Assembly (NCBI GenBank): GCA_005877185.1
Contig: VBPQ01000061.1
Span: 1-23,963 of the forward strand
Length of the DNA: 23,963 nucleotides
Direction of reading: 5' to 3'
Source: Nitrososphaerota archaeon
GTDB lineage: Archaea > Thermoproteota > Nitrososphaeria > Nitrososphaerales > Gagatemarchaeaceae
Of the stretch, positions 21,969 through 23,963 are shown one piece after another. Under the pieces are notes generated by a model. It saw only the letters and a program-made list of their open reading frames with translations, did not search any database and was not told where the DNA came from. The first letter of the stretch is position 1. Every line of letters begins with the position of its first letter. The position numbers and the translations under genes were made by a program.

Positions 21969-22768
21969 AGAAAGGTGAGAGGAGTGCGATTAACTGCATC
22001 TCGGGCGGAGTAGACTCTGTGACCACCGCGTACTACGTCAAGAAGACCCTAAAGCCCAAGGACCAGCTTCTGATATTCTGCGACTACAAACAGAGGACCT
22101 ACGCCTACGAGGAGTTCTGCATCAAGAAAGTCGCAAGGCACCTCGACCTTCCGCTCAAGATCATAGACATTAGGTGGCTAGGAGACATCAGCACGTCAGT
22201 CCTGACCCATCCGGAGAAGGAGATCTCCGAGACCAAGGAGGCCGACCTCTGGGACCCTGAGAAGGCCAGGCAGAGGATCCTAAAGTGGTGGGATCCCTGC
22301 AGGAATGCCATACTTCTCCTGGTCGGCCTTTCCCATGCAGAGTCTTTCTACATCTCGAAGGCGCAGAGATACGACGTCTACATCGGCATACGGAGAGAGA
22401 CGCCAGTGGCGATGAAGGACAACACCCCCGAATTCCTAGAGGAGATGAACCGCATGGCGGAGCAGGCCACCCATCACGGCGGGTACAGACTGCTTGCTCC
22501 TCTCATTACCTACGACAAGGACAAGGTGGTCGAGTTGGGGGAGAAACTCGGCGTGCCATGGGAGTACACCTACAGTTGTTACGCGGGATTCGGGTTCAAG
22601 CAGATAGCCGGGAAGCAACTGCCTGTTCACTGCGGAACTTGTTCGAATGATAAGAGAAGGGCTTTGGCTTTTAAGATGGCTGGAGTACGTGACCCGAGTC
22701 TCTATTCCCGGCCTCCTCTTGACGACGTTGAATACGAGGGGAGAGATGGCATCTTCATCCAGACGTGA
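21965..22768 (+). CDS. QueC-family PP-loop enzyme with an altered zinc site
   Basis: A 267-residue ATP-dependent enzyme of the QueC (7-cyano-7-deazaguanine synthase) family, which makes preQ0, the precursor of archaeosine in tRNA. The ATP loop is SGGVDS (13-18). DPCRNAILLLVGLSHAE, NTPEFLEEMNRM, and RLLAPLITYDKDKVVELGEKLG all follow the family layout. The expected four zinc cysteines are C205, C223 and C226, but the fourth position is D229 (CGTCSND instead of CGxCxxC). The ATG at 21965 is preferred because the family motif begins right after it, and it overlaps the upstream stop. It may be a true QueC or a related enzyme. Confidence 0.85.
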   Translation: MKKGERSAINCISGGVDSVTTAYYVKKTLKPKDQLLIFCDYKQRTYAYEEFCIKKVARHLDLPLKIIDIRWLGDISTSVLTHPEKEISETKEADLWDPEKARQRILKWWDPCRNAILLLVGLSHAESFYISKAQRYDVYIGIRRETPVAMKDNTPEFLEEMNRMAEQATHHGGYRLLAPLITYDKDKVVELGEKLGVPWEYTYSCYAGFGFKQIAGKQLPVHCGTCSNDKRRALAFKMAGVRDPSLYSRPPLDDVEYEGRDGIFIQT

Positions 22769-22890
22769 CTTTTTGAACTGAAGGTCCGGGCAGGAAGGCA
22801 CCCCGTTAGAAGGTGCGTCTACCAGACTGGACGACCGCCTTCGACCCCGGGCTTGGTCTTGGTCTCGGGTTACACCCGCCAGGATGCCGA
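22769..22890 (+). other. Intergenic segment after the QueC-type gene
   Basis: A T run (22770-22774) right after the stop could end transcription. GCACC/GGTGC (22798-22816) and CGGGT/ACCCG (22866-22878) can form small stems. No gene is seen. Confidence 0.35.
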
Positions 22891-23028
22891 TTCGGGCGCT
22901 TCTGCCTGAAAAACCAAAAATTGCAACTGGAGCCTTGAGTTCGGGCGTCTAATTGTATGCTGAAAATCCGGAGTTTGCAACTGGAGCCTTGAGTTCGGGC
23001 GTCTAATTGTATGCTGAAAATCCGGAGT
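22891..23028. repeat. Tandem repeat, two perfect 54-base copies plus a degenerate one
   Basis: Copies at 22921-22974 and 22975-23028 are identical over 54 bases. Each starts TTGCAACTGG and contains GAGTTCGGGCGTC and GAAAATCCGGAGT. A diverged copy precedes them: TTCGGGCG at 22891 and CTGAAAAACC then align with the same points in the perfect units, at 49 instead of 54 bases. The unit length is a multiple of three, giving an in-frame 18-residue repeat on the minus strand, but the surrounding reading frame does not look like a gene. Confidence 0.9.
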
Positions 23029-23079
23029 GGCGGATTCTCTAAACTCTGTTTGACCAACCAAGTCAACTTTTACTACTAG

Positions 23080-23109
23080 GTTTATTAACATGACTATCTT
23101 GTAGGAGGT
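23080..23109 (+). promoter_or_regulatory. Promoter and ribosome-binding site of the LUD-domain gene
   Basis: GTTTATTAA at about 23080-23088 is a TATA-like element, and AGGAGGT (23103-23109) is a near-perfect Shine-Dalgarno sequence 3 bases before the ATG. The two are too close for both to be used at normal distances, so an earlier TATA-like TTTTAC near 23068 may be the real one. Confidence 0.45.
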
Positions 23110-23112
23110 AGA

Positions 23113-23787
23113 ATGACATCTGTTTCAATCGAGCAGGGCGGGACAGCCCAGACGACGAGGTTCGGCCTCCTCATAGACTACGCGTTCGAGGTCCCGGCGA
23201 CGGAGAGTAGGCTACAGGCTGCGGCGCGCGCTCTCCGGGAGAACGGGTTCCAAGTGGAGGTCGTGGACACCCCTGAGGACGCGAGGAAGCTGGTGGACGG
23301 GATCCTGCCGGAGGACAAGTCGATTTTCACTGGGTCCAGCGAGACGGTCAAGCTCTCCGGGCTCGACGAGGACATCAACAGGTCGGGGAGGTTCAAGTCA
23401 GTGCGACAGGAGCTGGCGAAGATGGACCGCAACACTCAGTTCAGGGAGATGGTCAGGATGGGCGCTGCTCCGGACGTGATCGTCGGTAGCGTCCACGCGG
23501 TCACCGAGGACGGGCGGATCGTGGTGGGTTCGGCGTCGGGGAGCCAGCTGGGGCCCTACGCTGCGGGCGCAGAGAAGGTGGTGCTGGTGGTGGGCGGGCA
23601 AAAGGTGGTCCCGGACCTGGAGACGGCCATGAGGAGGGTCGAGACCTACAGCTACCCGAAGGAGGACACCCGCATGAGGGAGGCGATGGGGAGGCCGAGT
23701 TCTCTTGCGAAGATCCTGATATTCAACCGCGAGCTGGCCCCGGGAAGGACGACCGTTGTCCTGGTCCGCAAGGCAATAGGCTTTTGA
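23113..23787 (+). CDS. LUD-domain protein (LutC/YkgG family)
   Basis: A 224-residue protein of the LUD (lactate utilisation, former DUF162) family, related to LutC/YkgG. LutC forms part of an iron-sulfur lactate oxidase in bacteria. Visible motifs are GFQVEVVDTPEDARKLVDGI in the Rossmann-like start, PEDKSIFTGSSETVKLSGL, and PDVIVGSVHAVTEDGRIVVGSASGSQLGPYAAGAEKVVLVVG, the family's glycine-rich core. No LutA or LutB is nearby, so the role could differ from lactate oxidation. It has a strong ribosome-binding site. A broken transporter gene follows after 14 bases. Confidence 0.88.
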   Translation: MTSVSIEQGGTAQTTRFGLLIDYAFEVPATESRLQAAARALRENGFQVEVVDTPEDARKLVDGILPEDKSIFTGSSETVKLSGLDEDINRSGRFKSVRQELAKMDRNTQFREMVRMGAAPDVIVGSVHAVTEDGRIVVGSASGSQLGPYAAGAEKVVLVVGGQKVVPDLETAMRRVETYSYPKEDTRMREAMGRPSSLAKILIFNRELAPGRTTVVLVRKAIGF

Positions 23788-23801
23788 TAGGCTCCTGATT
23801 T

Positions 23802-23963
23802 ATGACGAAACCTGCCTCATCACCACGGCTGTCCCTCATCCTCACGCTGCTCGTCGCAGCACAGTTCGTTATCGTTCTCGACTTTTCGAGAGTCCGGATC
23901 GCCCTGCCGACGATGCGCACCGAGCTCGGATATCCCTGGCCAACAGCCAATGGATAGTAAGCG
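23802..23963 (+). pseudogene. Start of an MFS transporter with a frameshift (cut by the window edge)
   Basis: From the ATG at 23802 the protein begins like a DHA2-type MFS drug exporter: LLVAAQFVIVLDFS then IALPTMRTELG. It then hits a TAG at 23955-23957. Reading from 23930 in another frame restores the family motif: ISLANSQWIVS. One missing base near 23930 explains both. Two positions usually hydrophobic or asparagine in this motif (IVNIALP) are arginines here, which suggests decay instead of only a sequencing error. The window ends before the rest can be seen. Confidence 0.7.

Noticed and set aside
22891..23028. CRISPR array.
   Set aside because: The units are contiguous identical 54-base copies with no unique spacers between short repeats, and no cas genes are nearby.
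22806..23066. Minus-strand reading frame with a repeated 18-residue segment.
   Set aside because: The repetition simply reflects the 54-base tandem DNA repeat. The rest of the frame is rich in arginine and proline with no family pattern, and no promoter or ribosome-binding site precedes it.

Overview
The window is archaeal and G+C-rich, most likely from a Thaumarchaeota/Nitrososphaeria-like lineage; this is inferred from gene content, not from a marker gene. The archaeal signs are an aIF1/SUI1 gene, TATA-box promoters 25-30 bases upstream of leaderless start codons, two tRNA genes that each carry two introns, and a complex I operon with the order H-I-J-K-M-L-M-N.

Region 1 (1-10345, minus strand) is the membrane arm of a complex I-type oxidoreductase: nuoH, nuoI, nuoJ, nuoK, a first nuoM-like gene, nuoL, nuoM, and nuoN running off the left edge. 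It has four antiporter-like subunits instead of three. NuoI is interrupted by a 368-residue intein with a LAGLIDADG-type endonuclease. The intein sits exactly before the first cysteine of the second [4Fe-4S] motif. The connecting and electron-input subunits (A, B, C, D) are not in the window.

Region 2 (10390-15986) holds a TetR-family regulator with a likely operator, a small membrane protein, a TauE/SafE exporter with its DUF1634 partner, aIF1, a CAT-anticodon tRNA with two introns, an AMP-forming acetyl-CoA synthetase and a SnoaL-like protein.

Region 3 (16459-20310, minus strand) is a compact gas vesicle operon read from one TATA box: gvpA, a small zinc-binding protein, a gvpJ/S-like gene, a gvpK fused to a GvpA-type domain, gvpF/L, gvpG, a GvpH-like Hsp20, and a soluble histidine kinase whose start overlaps the hsp20 stop. 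No gvpN or gvpO is present here. The kinase and the zinc protein are unusual members and suggest sensory control of buoyancy.

Region 4 (20592-23963, plus strand) has a tRNA-Asn with two introns and an operon behind a hairpin leader: an ECF-S-like membrane protein, a cysteine-rich protein, and a QueC-family PP-loop enzyme lacking one expected zinc ligand. After these come a 54-base tandem repeat, a LUD-domain protein and the frameshifted start of an MFS transporter.
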